Assembly (NCBI GenBank): GCA_934436505.1 | Contig: CAKSAP010000005.1 | Coordinates: forward strand, 101,867 to 165,866 | Direction: 5' to 3' | From: an uncultured Eubacteriales bacterium | GTDB taxonomy: Bacteria; Bacillota; Clostridia; Oscillospirales; Acutalibacteraceae | Length of the DNA stretch: 64,000 nt | Part shown: in pieces, positions 51,302 to 60,107 of the stretch | Numbering within the stretch: the stretch's first letter is position 1 | Layout: every line of letters starts with the position of its first letter | Made by a program: the position numbers and the translations under genes | Notes under the pieces: model-generated | The model's database searches: none | What the model was told of the DNA's origin: nothing | Seen by the model: only the letters and a program-made list of their open reading frames with translations

Positions 51302-51317
51302 GTGTAAAATAGCACAA

Positions 51318-51353
51318 ATTAAAACAAACAGGCGGTCAAAAATTTGACCGCCT
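51318..51353 (-). terminator. Terminator of the GH38 gene
   Basis: Perfect stem AGGCGGTCAAA / TTTGACCGCCT, then TGTTTGTTTTAATTT in minus-strand RNA. Confidence 0.85.
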
Positions 51354-51359
51354 ATGCAA

Positions 51360-54293
51360 TTATATTCCGATTGTCAGTATTTCAAAAGGCTTGTACTCGA
51401 TTTTATCGCTCTCAAAAAGAACGTCCTCAAGCATATTCAAAACCTTAACGGGCTTCGGGAATTTGAGCGTTCCCCTCTTTCCGTCCTGCTCCGAAAGTCT
51501 TACTACAATGTGCTTTCCGTCCTCGGAACGCTTCATTGCCTGCAGGAACAGACCCGAAAATTTATTAGCACACGATACATCCGCCTTTGTAAGCGGAACG
51601 TTGTATTCAAATGCCTTGTTGTTTATTTGAGCGTCAACGAAAGAGCCCGAATGAGGCATAAGCATATAGCAAAAATCGTGTTTGCCCATATCGCTTTCAA
51701 TATCGGGACGAACGGTTCCTCTCAAAAGGCTTAACGACATTGAATTTTCGCAAAGTCCTACGCCGTATTTTCCCTCATTTATGAGCGCAACGCCGCCGCC
51801 CTGTTCTGCAAGGTCAACCCATTTATGACAGCAAACCTCAAAGCGTGCTTTCTGCCAAGAGGTGTTGGAATGAGTTTCACGCTTGATATAGCCTGCGCTC
51901 GTGTCGCAAACAGCCTCTCTTGTAAGAACATTGCAATCATACTGCGCTTTTACAAGCCTACGGCGTTCCTTCCAATCGACAATGTTTTCGATTTCTATTC
52001 CTCTCGAACGGCGAAAAAGTCTGATAATTCGTTTCCATTTGCTTTCGCCGATTTTAACGGTAACGGTAAATTCCGCACTTTCACTGTCTTTATTTAACAA
52101 GCAAAGCTCTTTTGTAAGCTCGGGAATAATCTCTTTGTCCTTATAATTCGGGAGAATATCCCAAGCGTCATACACACCGGGGTTATCTTCGTAGACCTTG
52201 AGCTTATTAAACTCGCCGTCAACCCATTCCCTGTCGTTTTCCTTATCGAAAAGACTTGCCATACTGCCGTCGGGATTGAATTTAATCCTATAAAAAGGCG
52301 TTTCTACAAAATCTCCGATTGTAATCCAATCCGCCTCGTCGGTTGTTTCGTCGATTATATCTCCGTTTGACAAAGCCGACAATTTCGGAATTGCCCAAAA
52401 TCCGTTTTTGCCGTGTCTTATTGCTCTACCGTTTTCATTTTCGATAAAGGTCAGGGAATTTCTGTCGAAGTTCAAGGAGTTAAAGTATTTTTCGCCTGAT
52501 TTTATAATCAAATCAAGCTGTTTGTCAACCCACTCATAATCGGCAATCGCATCCTTATATACGGGATTTATATGACTGCCCGGTAAAATATCGTGGAATT
52601 GATTTATAAGAAGCTTTTTATAGCATTCTTCAAGCAATTTTGACGGATATTCAGCACCCGAAGCCGAGCGCAAAACAGAAATAATTTCCGCTTCACGGAT
52701 TTTATATTCAAGTCTGCGGTTATACTGCTTGAGCACGGATTTTGTGGTGAATGTGCCTCTGTGCATTTCAAGGTAAAGCTCGCCGTCCCACTTTTCAAGC
52801 TTATCGTTATTTTTGAAATTCTTTTCAAGGAAGTCTTTGCCTGAAATATGCTCGGTTTTCGGCATAGCAGAAATTTTGTCAAAACGCTTCATCATTTCAA
52901 GCATTTCCTCGGTTACACCGCTGCCGCCGTCTCCGTAGCCGAACATAGACATAGTTTGACCGCCCGTGTTCTTGTCTTGATACGCTTCCCAATTTTCCTG
53001 AATTTGCGAAGGCATATTCCATGTTATAAAATGAGTCGGCGGAACGCAGGCATATACCTCGCTCGCATCAATACCCTTCCAAATAAAGTTGTTGTGCGGA
53101 AATCTGTTAGTGTCGTTCCAGGTTGACATCTTGTTTGAAACGAAATAATCAATTCCGCTTTTTTTAAGTATCTGCGGTAAAATCCAGCTGTTTCCGAACA
53201 CGTCGGGAAGCCAACAGTTATTTACGGTAATTCCGAATTTCTCTCTGAAATATTTTTGTCCGTAAAGGCATTGTCTTATAAGGCTTTCAGCCGCAGGAAT
53301 ATTGCAGTCAGGCTCAACATACATACCGCCGACAGGCTCAAACTGACCGTTTCGGATTTTCTCTTTAAGCTCCTCGAACACGTCGGGATAATACTTTTCA
53401 AGCGTTTCATAGGTGTATGCCTGTGTATGAGTATATTTGAACTCGGGATACCTATCCATCAAACGCAGCTGTATGAGTATTGTACGCAAATTTTTCTGCA
53501 CGGTGTGTATTCTTCGCCAATAATACGCAAGGTCAAGGTGCGAATGTGCAACAAGTGCCACATCGCCGTTTCCCTTATAATCTGTGTTTGCGTAAATTAC
53601 ATTTTCAATATATTCTTTCGCTTCTTTAACGCCTGTAAGGCTTTCTTCGTCGTCGAAACATATGCAATTCATTGCATTGTTAAGCTCACGGTTAAGAAAA
53701 GCCCTGTAATCCTCATTGAAATAATCGCTTTCGCCAATATCCAAAAGCACCTCAAAATCGTAGACCAAATCAAGCACATCATGGTCAACGGTAGCAAGGT
53801 AAGCACCCTCAAAAATCTGACGGCAGCCCCTTACCGATAACGATTCGGGATTTCTCTCATCATCGGGCTTTGAACGGTTATAGCCCTGCATTTCAATATG
53901 CAAATCATCGCTGTCAACATAGCCTGAAAGCAGCACTCTGTCTCTGTTAGGGTCAACGCCGCCGACATATTTGCCGTTGACCTTTATTATAATTTCAGCA
54001 GCGGTTTTAAGAGTAAGCCAAAGCTCTTTTCCCCTTAAATTCTCAGGCACTTTAACGTCGCCCTTTATAAAAGCCGTGCCGTCGGGAGTAAAATACATAT
54101 CGCCCTTTTTCAGCGGTCTGTATTCATCGGAATAGTATTCATAATTCATTTCCGAAACCTGCCTTGCGTCTCTGATCTGCAAGGTGTCAATTTCGTATTT
54201 ATCACGCACTATATATCTTTTAAGCCAACCGAAACGAAGCTGCGTCCATTCCTCGGGGCGCATACTTCTTCTGACTACCTTTATGTGTGCCAT
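51360..54293 (-). CDS. Family GH38 alpha-mannosidase
   Basis: 977-residue cytosolic enzyme. Catalytic TIM-like domain: HSHLDLAYYWRR with zinc-binding HxD (about 222), GMYVEPDCNIPAAESLIRQ (about 318-336), WLPDVFGNSWILPQIL with the nucleophile Asp (about 370) and the later HDILPGSHINPVY (about 563). The remainder is beta-rich substrate and assembly domains. No signal peptide, so imported manno-oligosaccharides or glycans are the probable substrate. Ribosome site AAGGAG. Third in the order phosphohexomutase - NifU-like - GH38. Confidence 0.94.
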   Translation of the reverse strand: MAHIKVVRRSMRPEEWTQLRFGWLKRYIVRDKYEIDTLQIRDARQVSEMNYEYYSDEYRPLKKGDMYFTPDGTAFIKGDVKVPENLRGKELWLTLKTAAEIIIKVNGKYVGGVDPNRDRVLLSGYVDSDDLHIEMQGYNRSKPDDERNPESLSVRGCRQIFEGAYLATVDHDVLDLVYDFEVLLDIGESDYFNEDYRAFLNRELNNAMNCICFDDEESLTGVKEAKEYIENVIYANTDYKGNGDVALVAHSHLDLAYYWRRIHTVQKNLRTILIQLRLMDRYPEFKYTHTQAYTYETLEKYYPDVFEELKEKIRNGQFEPVGGMYVEPDCNIPAAESLIRQCLYGQKYFREKFGITVNNCWLPDVFGNSWILPQILKKSGIDYFVSNKMSTWNDTNRFPHNNFIWKGIDASEVYACVPPTHFITWNMPSQIQENWEAYQDKNTGGQTMSMFGYGDGGSGVTEEMLEMMKRFDKISAMPKTEHISGKDFLEKNFKNNDKLEKWDGELYLEMHRGTFTTKSVLKQYNRRLEYKIREAEIISVLRSASGAEYPSKLLEECYKKLLINQFHDILPGSHINPVYKDAIADYEWVDKQLDLIIKSGEKYFNSLNFDRNSLTFIENENGRAIRHGKNGFWAIPKLSALSNGDIIDETTDEADWITIGDFVETPFYRIKFNPDGSMASLFDKENDREWVDGEFNKLKVYEDNPGVYDAWDILPNYKDKEIIPELTKELCLLNKDSESAEFTVTVKIGESKWKRIIRLFRRSRGIEIENIVDWKERRRLVKAQYDCNVLTREAVCDTSAGYIKRETHSNTSWQKARFEVCCHKWVDLAEQGGGVALINEGKYGVGLCENSMSLSLLRGTVRPDIESDMGKHDFCYMLMPHSGSFVDAQINNKAFEYNVPLTKADVSCANKFSGLFLQAMKRSEDGKHIVVRLSEQDGKRGTLKFPKPVKVLNMLEDVLFESDKIEYKPFEILTIGI

Positions 54294-54304
54294 AGCTTTT
54301 CTCC

Positions 54305-54538
54305 TTACTTATCCCAAAAATACGGCTTTTTTCTTACAGCCTTAATTTTAACGTCTATGCCCTGATCTTTTTTTATTTCGCTTTCAATCCAAGCAATGCA
54401 GCGTTCAAGTATCAGACACTTTGAGCACTCGCCCCTGAATATGAGCTCAAGTGTTTCGCCGTCAAAGGACGAAAACTCAACCCAGCCTCCGTCTCCTTGA
54501 ATTTTAGGACTTATAACATTAAGTATATAATCTCTCAT
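54305..54538 (-). CDS. NifU C-terminal-domain-like small protein
   Basis: 77 residues. N-terminus MRDYILNVISPKIQGDGGWVEF and the CxxC motif GECSKCLILERCIAWIE closely follow the Fe-S carrier NifU C-terminal pattern (DGG..V and CxGC). The start was taken at ATG (complement 54536-54538) with GGAGGATA, one base after the phosphohexomutase stop; a TTG five codons earlier is less likely. A scaffold or carrier of Fe-S clusters is inferred; it is odd to see it between carbohydrate genes. Confidence 0.8.
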   Translation of the reverse strand: MRDYILNVISPKIQGDGGWVEFSSFDGETLELIFRGECSKCLILERCIAWIESEIKKDQGIDVKIKAVRKKPYFWDK

Positions 54539-54539
54539 T

Positions 54540-56180
54540 TTATCCTCCGACAACGCTCGTCAGCTTATCTCTAAGTGATTTGAGCGTATTTTCCGCTTCG
54601 TTTCTGTCCGATTCACAAACCGAATAATATATTTTCAGCTTTGGCTCTGTACCCGAGGGTCTTATCGCAAACCAAGTGCCTCCGTCAAAGACAAATTTCA
54701 GAACATTCTCTTTCGGTAAAGCTCCAACGCCCTTTGAATAATCGATAACCTCGCTTATTCCGTCAAACATTGCTTTTCCGTCTGTTCTGAAGGTATCCAT
54801 AATTTCTTTAATTCGCTTTGTGCCGTCAATTCCCTTTAGCACAAAAGAATCAAGGCTGTCTATAAAATAGCCGTATTTTGCATAAAGATTTTCAAGCGCA
54901 TCAACAAGCGTTCTGCCGTTATTTTTATGATAAGCCGCCATTTCACAAATGAGCATAGAAGCGACAACCGCATCCTTATCTCTTGCGTGCATACCGACAA
55001 GATAGCCGTAGCTCTCTTCATAGCCTATCACAAATTCATTTTTATTTGATTTTTCGTAAGCGTTTATTCTGTCGCCTATATACTTAAAGCCCGTGAGCGT
55101 TTCGACGATATTCAAGCCGTAGCTTCTTGCTATATTTGCACCGAGATCGTTCGTTACAATCGTTTTTACAAGAGTTGATTTATTGTTAAGGCTGTCCTTT
55201 TTATGCGAAAGCACAAAATCAACAAGCAATGCACCCATCTGATTGCCCGAAATGAGCCTATATTCGCCGTTGTGTAAAACAGCCGTGCCTACTCTGTCAC
55301 AATCGGGATCTGTTCCGAGCACAATATCTGCATTTTCTCTTTTTGCCTGTTCAATTCCGAGTGTGAGCGCATCCTTTTCCTCGGGATTCGGAGAACGTAC
55401 CGTAGAGAAATTTCCGTCGGGAAGCTCCTGCTCCTTTACCACCGAAACATTAAAATCACGCAATACCGTTCTTACAGGGATATTTCCCGTTCCGTGAAGC
55501 GGAGTATATACGATTTTAAGGCTTGATTTTTCACGATAGAGCGATTGCGTTTCAACAGCACTTATAAATGCGTCAAGAACATCCTTTCCGGCATATTCAA
55601 AAAGTCCGTCCACTTCTGCCTTTGAAAGCTCTGCGTGCTCGACATTTTTTATATCCGAAACAGCGTTTACATAGGAAATAACCTTATTCGCAAGCTGCGG
55701 TACAAGCTGGCAGCCGTTTTCGTCATATATTTTATATCCGTTGTATTCCTTTGGATTGTGGCTTGCCGTTATAACGATACCTGCCGTACATTTAAGATAC
55801 TTAACGGCAAATGAAAGCACGGGAGTCGGCATAAGCGTATCAAAGAGATAGACTTTGATTTTGTTATGTGTCAGCACCTCTGCCGCATAGAGAGAAAACT
55901 GTTTTGAATTATTTCTTGAGTCATAAGCGATAACAACGCTTTTGTCCCCTTGAAATTCATTGTTGAGATAATCAGAAAGTCCCTTTGTAGCCTTACTCAC
56001 GGTGTATTTGTTCATTCTGTTTGCGCCTGCGCCCATTATTCCACGCAATCCGCCTGTTCCAAATTCAAGGCTTTTATAAAATCTGTCCTCAAGCTCTTTT
56101 TCATCGGTTATTTTTTCAAGCTCTGCACGGGTTTCCCTGTCGAACGAGAGCCATTTTTCGTATTCTTTTTTCCATTCCAT
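54540..56180 (-). CDS. Phosphoglucomutase/phosphomannomutase
   Basis: 546-residue alpha-D-phosphohexomutase. Visible: RFYKSLEFGTGGLRGIMGAG, active-site serine in VITASHNPKEYNGYK (about 135-149), Mg2+ site GTDPDCDRVG (about 288), sugar-specificity loop GYEESYGYLVG (about 385), and phosphate-binding IRPSGTEPKLK (about 505). Interconverts hexose 1- and 6-phosphates; glucose and mannose are both possible. Ribosome site GGCGGAG. It opens a transcript with the NifU-like and GH38 genes, under a strong promoter. Confidence 0.95.
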   Translation of the reverse strand: MEWKKEYEKWLSFDRETRAELEKITDEKELEDRFYKSLEFGTGGLRGIMGAGANRMNKYTVSKATKGLSDYLNNEFQGDKSVVIAYDSRNNSKQFSLYAAEVLTHNKIKVYLFDTLMPTPVLSFAVKYLKCTAGIVITASHNPKEYNGYKIYDENGCQLVPQLANKVISYVNAVSDIKNVEHAELSKAEVDGLFEYAGKDVLDAFISAVETQSLYREKSSLKIVYTPLHGTGNIPVRTVLRDFNVSVVKEQELPDGNFSTVRSPNPEEKDALTLGIEQAKRENADIVLGTDPDCDRVGTAVLHNGEYRLISGNQMGALLVDFVLSHKKDSLNNKSTLVKTIVTNDLGANIARSYGLNIVETLTGFKYIGDRINAYEKSNKNEFVIGYEESYGYLVGMHARDKDAVVASMLICEMAAYHKNNGRTLVDALENLYAKYGYFIDSLDSFVLKGIDGTKRIKEIMDTFRTDGKAMFDGISEVIDYSKGVGALPKENVLKFVFDGGTWFAIRPSGTEPKLKIYYSVCESDRNEAENTLKSLRDKLTSVVGG

Positions 56181-56205
56181 AGCTTTCTCCGCCTTTCACT
56201 TGAAA

Positions 56206-56234
56206 ATTTTATCACAATGATTTTTCGCAGTCAA
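56206..56234 (-). promoter_or_regulatory. Predicted sigma-A promoter of the phosphohexomutase operon
   Basis: Minus strand: -35 TTGACT (56229-56234), 17-base spacer, -10 TAAAAT (56206-56211), 25 bases before the start codon. Confidence 0.7.
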
Positions 56235-56242
56235 TAAAACAG

Positions 56243-56270
56243 TTGCTTTAATTTCAAAAGTTGGTATAAT
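56243..56270 (+). promoter_or_regulatory. Predicted sigma-A promoter of the GH36 gene
   Basis: -35 TTGCTT (56243-56248), 16-base spacer, -10 TATAAT (56265-56270), 26 bases before the start codon. The two divergent promoters are nine bases apart, allowing joint control. Confidence 0.65.
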
Positions 56271-56296
56271 AAAAGAAAGGTTAGGAGGATTTTTTT

Positions 56297-57940
56297 ATGG
56301 AAAAATTCAAATTAAATATTGAGTACAAGGCGGGCAACACCGTTTACAAGACAAATCTTTTTGAAACACCCGATTTCAAAATCAATTATAAAGCGTCAAC
56401 ACAGCGCATAAGGCTTGACCTTAAAACAAAGGTGCCGATTGAAATTCTCAATCTCACAGTTACGGTGCCTTATACTTTTGACGTTGACGACAGGGTTTTC
56501 CCCAACGGCTATCAGTCTTGGACAGACTGCCGTGAAATGTTCGTAAACGAAGTTCCTCAGCACACGGTTTTACCGACAACGCTTGTGTTCCGCCACACTC
56601 TTTTAGGTGCTTCGGGCTCTTATAATTTCACAGAGAATATTAAGAAGCCCGGTGTATTTACCGCATTTTCTTATCTCTATGTCAGAAACGGCTCTGAATA
56701 CGATTTATTTGCTTCTTTGAGCGAAAGAAACGGCTACACAATCATCAGAACGGATTGTGAAAAGGGCGAAATCAACATCACAAAAGACCTTGAGGGCGTT
56801 GTTTATAACGGCGAATACAATATCTTTGACGTTGTACACTTAACCGGCGAAGAGGACGAGGTTTTTGACAAGTGGTTTGCTCTTATGAATATCGAGAAGC
56901 CTACCGCAAAGGTTAAAAACGGCTACACAACCTGGTACAATTACTACTCTAACATCAATGAAAAGATTGTTACAGATGACCTTGAAGCACTTTCAAAAAT
57001 TGATGCCGATGTTGATATTTTCCAAATTGATGACGGCTATCAAACAGCGACGGGCGATTGGCTTTCGATTGATTTCAAGAAATTCCCTCACGGAATGAAA
57101 GCGGAAGCGGACGCCATTCACAAAAAAGGTATGCTTGCAGGTCTTTGGCTTGCTCCGTTCGGTGCGCAGTTTACTTCAAACATTCTCAAAACTCATCCCG
57201 AATGGTTTATAAAGGATCAAAAGGGCAAGCTTGTGAAATGCGGTCCTAACTGGGGCGGCTTCTGTGCGCTTGACATTGAAATCCCCGAGGTTCGTGATTA
57301 TATCAAGCATTTCTTCGACGTTGTTCTCAACGATTGGGGCTTTGACCTTGTAAAGCTTGACTTCTTGTATGCGGCTTGCCAAATTCCGAATCACAACAAA
57401 ACAAGAGGTCAGCTTATGTGCGAGGCTATGGACTTCTTGAGAGAATGTGTCGGCGACAAGCAGATTTTAGGCTGCGGCGTTCCGCTTATGCCCTCGTTCG
57501 GCAAGGTTGACTATTGCAGAATCGGTGCGGATATGGATCTTAAATGGGACAGCCAAACCTTTACTCACAGAGAATTTGTTTCAACCAAAAATACTCTCGG
57601 AAACTCAATTTTCCGCCGCCAGTTAAACGGCAGAGCATTCTTGAACGATCCCGATGTTTTCCTGCTCCGTGATAACAATATGCAATGCACGTTTGAGCAG
57701 AGAAAAATCATTGCTACCGTAAACAAGCTTTTCGGAAGCGTGCTTTTCACATCCGATAATGTAGGCGATTACAGGCAGGAACAGCTTGACGAGCTTCTCA
57801 AAGTGTTCTCAAAGGATAATGTTAAAATTCTCCGTGCTGAATTTATGTATGACAACAGACGGGTAATTGATATTGACTATATCATCAATGAAAAGTTTGA
57901 GAATTTCCGCTTTGACCTTGAAAACGGTAAAATCTTATAA
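56297..57940 (+). CDS. Family GH36 alpha-galactosidase
   Basis: 547-residue retaining glycosidase lacking a signal peptide. An N-terminal beta domain (about 1-200) precedes the TIM barrel with DIFQIDDGYQTATGDW (about 247), LAGLWLAPFGAQ (about 281), nucleophile Asp in VKLDFLYAA (about 353), and the acid/base Asp in YCRIGADMDLKWD (about 408-420). Cleaves terminal alpha-galactose, as in raffinose-family or melibiose sugars. Divergent from the phosphohexomutase operon. The C-terminus is short compared with 720-residue GH36 members. Ribosome site AGGAGG. Confidence 0.92.
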   Translation: MEKFKLNIEYKAGNTVYKTNLFETPDFKINYKASTQRIRLDLKTKVPIEILNLTVTVPYTFDVDDRVFPNGYQSWTDCREMFVNEVPQHTVLPTTLVFRHTLLGASGSYNFTENIKKPGVFTAFSYLYVRNGSEYDLFASLSERNGYTIIRTDCEKGEINITKDLEGVVYNGEYNIFDVVHLTGEEDEVFDKWFALMNIEKPTAKVKNGYTTWYNYYSNINEKIVTDDLEALSKIDADVDIFQIDDGYQTATGDWLSIDFKKFPHGMKAEADAIHKKGMLAGLWLAPFGAQFTSNILKTHPEWFIKDQKGKLVKCGPNWGGFCALDIEIPEVRDYIKHFFDVVLNDWGFDLVKLDFLYAACQIPNHNKTRGQLMCEAMDFLRECVGDKQILGCGVPLMPSFGKVDYCRIGADMDLKWDSQTFTHREFVSTKNTLGNSIFRRQLNGRAFLNDPDVFLLRDNNMQCTFEQRKIIATVNKLFGSVLFTSDNVGDYRQEQLDELLKVFSKDNVKILRAEFMYDNRRVIDIDYIINEKFENFRFDLENGKIL

Positions 57941-57954
57941 ACAACGCAATAATT

Positions 57955-57987
57955 TAACGGCTTGAAAATTCAAGCCGTTATTTTTTT
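57955..57987. terminator. Bidirectional terminator between GH36 and AlkD genes
   Basis: Perfect stem TAACGGCTTGAA / TTCAAGCCGTTA, loop AA, then seven T on the plus strand. Confidence 0.9.
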
Positions 57988-57989
57988 AC

Positions 57990-58676
57990 CTATTTGATTT
58001 TCAGCGTTTTAAGATATGCCTTTTGTTCATCTGTTATTCGATAGCTTTCAATCGCTTTTTGAATTGCCTTGTTATGACTCCAACGGTCAAGCAGGTTATT
58101 TTCAATCACTTTAACAGAGCTTTCCCATTGCTTTGCAAGGGCGGTCGCAAAAAACCACGCTTTCATCATATTCAAATAATAATCTTCGCTTCTGACTGTG
58201 TATATCTTTTCAAGGTATTCCTCTTTGAAAGCTTCGTCGAGGAAATGAGCCATAAGCATACCCATCGCAAAGCGTTTTGTGTAGGTTTTGTCGCTTTCAA
58301 GCCAACGGTCAATATCGTTTATAAGCCTGTCCTTATTCTTTGGAAAAGCCTTCGGCTTTAATAAATCACAGGTCGCCCAATTATCAACATAAGGCAAGAA
58401 AGCATCAAGATATTTGACAGTTTTATCATAATCGGAAAATCCGCAAATAATAAAGCCGTGAACGTTGCTTTCCTCATAGAATTTATGCGGTAGCTCAAGC
58501 AAAAAACCGTCAATATCCTCTCGCTTTGAAAAAGTTTTTGCTATGCTTCTAACCTGCGGAGAACGCACGCCGATTATGCTATTTTTATTGTAATCGGGCA
58601 TTAGCCTTGAATGAAAATCACGGTATTTCAAGTCCTGACAGTTAAAAAGCTCTGCTCTTATTTCATCGGTAATCAT
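57990..58676 (-). CDS. AlkD-like DNA alkylation repair glycosylase
   Basis: 228-residue HEAT-like repeat protein. Characteristic: GVRSPQVRSIAKTF (about 37), the EESNVHGFIICGF segment (about 67), VDNWATCDLLKPKAF (about 96-110), and MKAWFFATALAKQW (about 168). AlkD removes bulky or positively charged alkyl adducts without flipping the base. Start MITDEIRAE after AAGGGGA. It follows the ferredoxin gene by nine bases, so it may be in the LOG-EFR1-AlkD transcript. Confidence 0.92.
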   Translation of the reverse strand: MITDEIRAELFNCQDLKYRDFHSRLMPDYNKNSIIGVRSPQVRSIAKTFSKREDIDGFLLELPHKFYEESNVHGFIICGFSDYDKTVKYLDAFLPYVDNWATCDLLKPKAFPKNKDRLINDIDRWLESDKTYTKRFAMGMLMAHFLDEAFKEEYLEKIYTVRSEDYYLNMMKAWFFATALAKQWESSVKVIENNLLDRWSHNKAIQKAIESYRITDEQKAYLKTLKIK

Positions 58677-58685
58677 ACTATCCCC

Positions 58686-59435
58686 TTAAAGCCTTTCAAA
58701 TGTGTATCTCGGCTTTTTCGCACTCTTTTTTCCGTATTCGATAGCTTCGGTCGGGCAATAGCTTATGCAAGCCATACAGTGAGTGCAATTACCGTTCCAA
58801 ACAGGCTTGTTGTTTTCAAGCTTTATGTTGTTAAGCGGACAAAGGCTGGCGCACTTACCGCAACCGACACATTTATCGTTTACGAAAAACGCCTTATCCT
58901 TTACGCACAAGGGATAAAAAATCGGATTTACCACGCTGCTCATAAATCTATCGTACAAGTTATTTCTCGGAGTGGCAAGCTCTTTGCCGTCTGCTATGCA
59001 ATCGAGCATTTTTTCAATATCATTCTCCGCATTTGCAACGATTTTCCTCGCCTCGTCCTTTTCGGGTACGCCGAACAACGCAATATAATTTTCGGGCATA
59101 ACAATCTGCGCAGTACCCATATATTGCAAATCCTTTTCCCCTGCCAAAGCCGAATTATACTTTGCGGAATTGCCTATTTCCCCTCCGCAGGTCATAACAA
59201 ACCATATTTTTTCAGCACCGACAAGCTTTACCCTTTTGAGAAAATCGCTTACAACCGTAGGTATTCTCCAAGCATAGGTCGGAGTAACCAAAACAACGTT
59301 TTCCCCTGTTTTTATATCGGAGAAATCCTCCGCTTTTATTCTGTCATTAAGGCAAAGTAAGTCTTGATTTGTTCTTTCCGATATTCTGTTTGCGATATAA
59401 CGGCTGTTTCCCGTTCCCGAAAAATATAAAATCAT
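58686..59435 (-). CDS. EFR1-type flavodoxin-ferredoxin fusion protein
   Basis: 249 residues: an N-terminal flavodoxin fold (YFSGTGNSRYIANRI phosphate loop at 4-18; TPTYAWRIPTVVSDFLKRV, about 50-68) fused to a C-terminal pair of 4Fe-4S clusters with CVGCGKCASLCP (about 190) and CTHCMACISYCPTEAIEYG (about 216). Members are low-potential electron carriers of unknown partners. Start MILYFSGTG after AAAGGAAATG. Encoded between the LOG and AlkD genes. Confidence 0.9.
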   Translation of the reverse strand: MILYFSGTGNSRYIANRISERTNQDLLCLNDRIKAEDFSDIKTGENVVLVTPTYAWRIPTVVSDFLKRVKLVGAEKIWFVMTCGGEIGNSAKYNSALAGEKDLQYMGTAQIVMPENYIALFGVPEKDEARKIVANAENDIEKMLDCIADGKELATPRNNLYDRFMSSVVNPIFYPLCVKDKAFFVNDKCVGCGKCASLCPLNNIKLENNKPVWNGNCTHCMACISYCPTEAIEYGKKSAKKPRYTFERL

Positions 59436-59451
59436 AAATTCATTTCCTTTA

Positions 59452-59982
59452 TTAAGCTAAAATCTGTTTTATTTCATCAAGATTTTCAACGAAATAAATG
59501 CCCTCTTGCCTTTCCTTTGACGAAAGTCCCATATCAATCATATGCGAAAGCAAGGTTTTAAGTCCGTCATAATATCCGTTGAGATTATATAAAATACAAG
59601 GTGCGTCAAGGTGTCCGAGCGATACCTTTGACATAATTTCCGCAATTTCTTCAAGCGTTCCCGTGCCGCCGGGAAAAGCAATAAAAGCGTCGCCCAATTC
59701 AATCATTTTATTTTTTCGCTCTGACATATCTTTCGTTACGATAAGCTCTGTCAGTCCGTCATATTGAAGCTCTGCGTCAATAAAAAACTGCGGCTCAACA
59801 CCCGTAACCTTACCGCCCGACGAAAGAACACTGCTTGCGATAACTCCCATAAGACCTGACTCCGAGCCGCCGTAAACCAAATCGTTACCGCTTTCGCCTA
59901 TCCATTTACCGAGCTCAATAACCGCATCCTTTAACGCTTTATCGTTGCCCTCAAGAGCACCGAGATATACCGTTATATTCAT
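59452..59982 (-). CDS. LOG-family (TIGR00730) phosphoribohydrolase
   Basis: 176-residue Rossmann-type protein with GGSESGLMGVIASSVLS (about 41-57), SERKNKMIELGDAFIAFPGG in part and the hallmark PGGTGTLEEIAE (about 104-115). These proteins hydrolyse nucleoside 5'-monophosphates such as AMP or cytokinin ribotides to base and ribose 5-phosphate. Physiological substrate here is unknown. Ribosome site GAGGCGGA. First of a three-gene run. Confidence 0.93.
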   Translation of the reverse strand: MNITVYLGALEGNDKALKDAVIELGKWIGESGNDLVYGGSESGLMGVIASSVLSSGGKVTGVEPQFFIDAELQYDGLTELIVTKDMSERKNKMIELGDAFIAFPGGTGTLEEIAEIMSKVSLGHLDAPCILYNLNGYYDGLKTLLSHMIDMGLSSKERQEGIYFVENLDEIKQILA

Positions 59983-60069
59983 AAAATCCGCCTCACAATT
60001 ATAAACTAACAGTATTTTATCTTTTTAGCGGATTAAAGTCAATAATAAGTAACATTACAAGCAAAAGCT

Positions 60070-60099
60070 AAGCGGACAATTCAAATGAACTGTCCGCTT
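60070..60099 (-). terminator. Terminator of the EEP phosphatase gene
   Basis: Stem AAGCGGACAGTTCA / TGAATTGTCCGCTT-like, with one mismatch, then TAGCTTTTGCTTG in minus-strand RNA. The 120-base gap 59983-60107 has no other feature. Confidence 0.75.
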
Positions 60100-60107
60100 T
60101 AGTTTGA

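Noticed and set aside
50652..51360. Purine riboswitch expected before xpt
   Set aside because: The 127-base leader is A/T-rich and has neither the conserved loops nor an aptamer-like stem.
58611..59360. Plus-strand open frame of 249 codons opposite the EFR1 gene
   Set aside because: It is the shadow of conserved flavodoxin and ferredoxin codons on the other strand.
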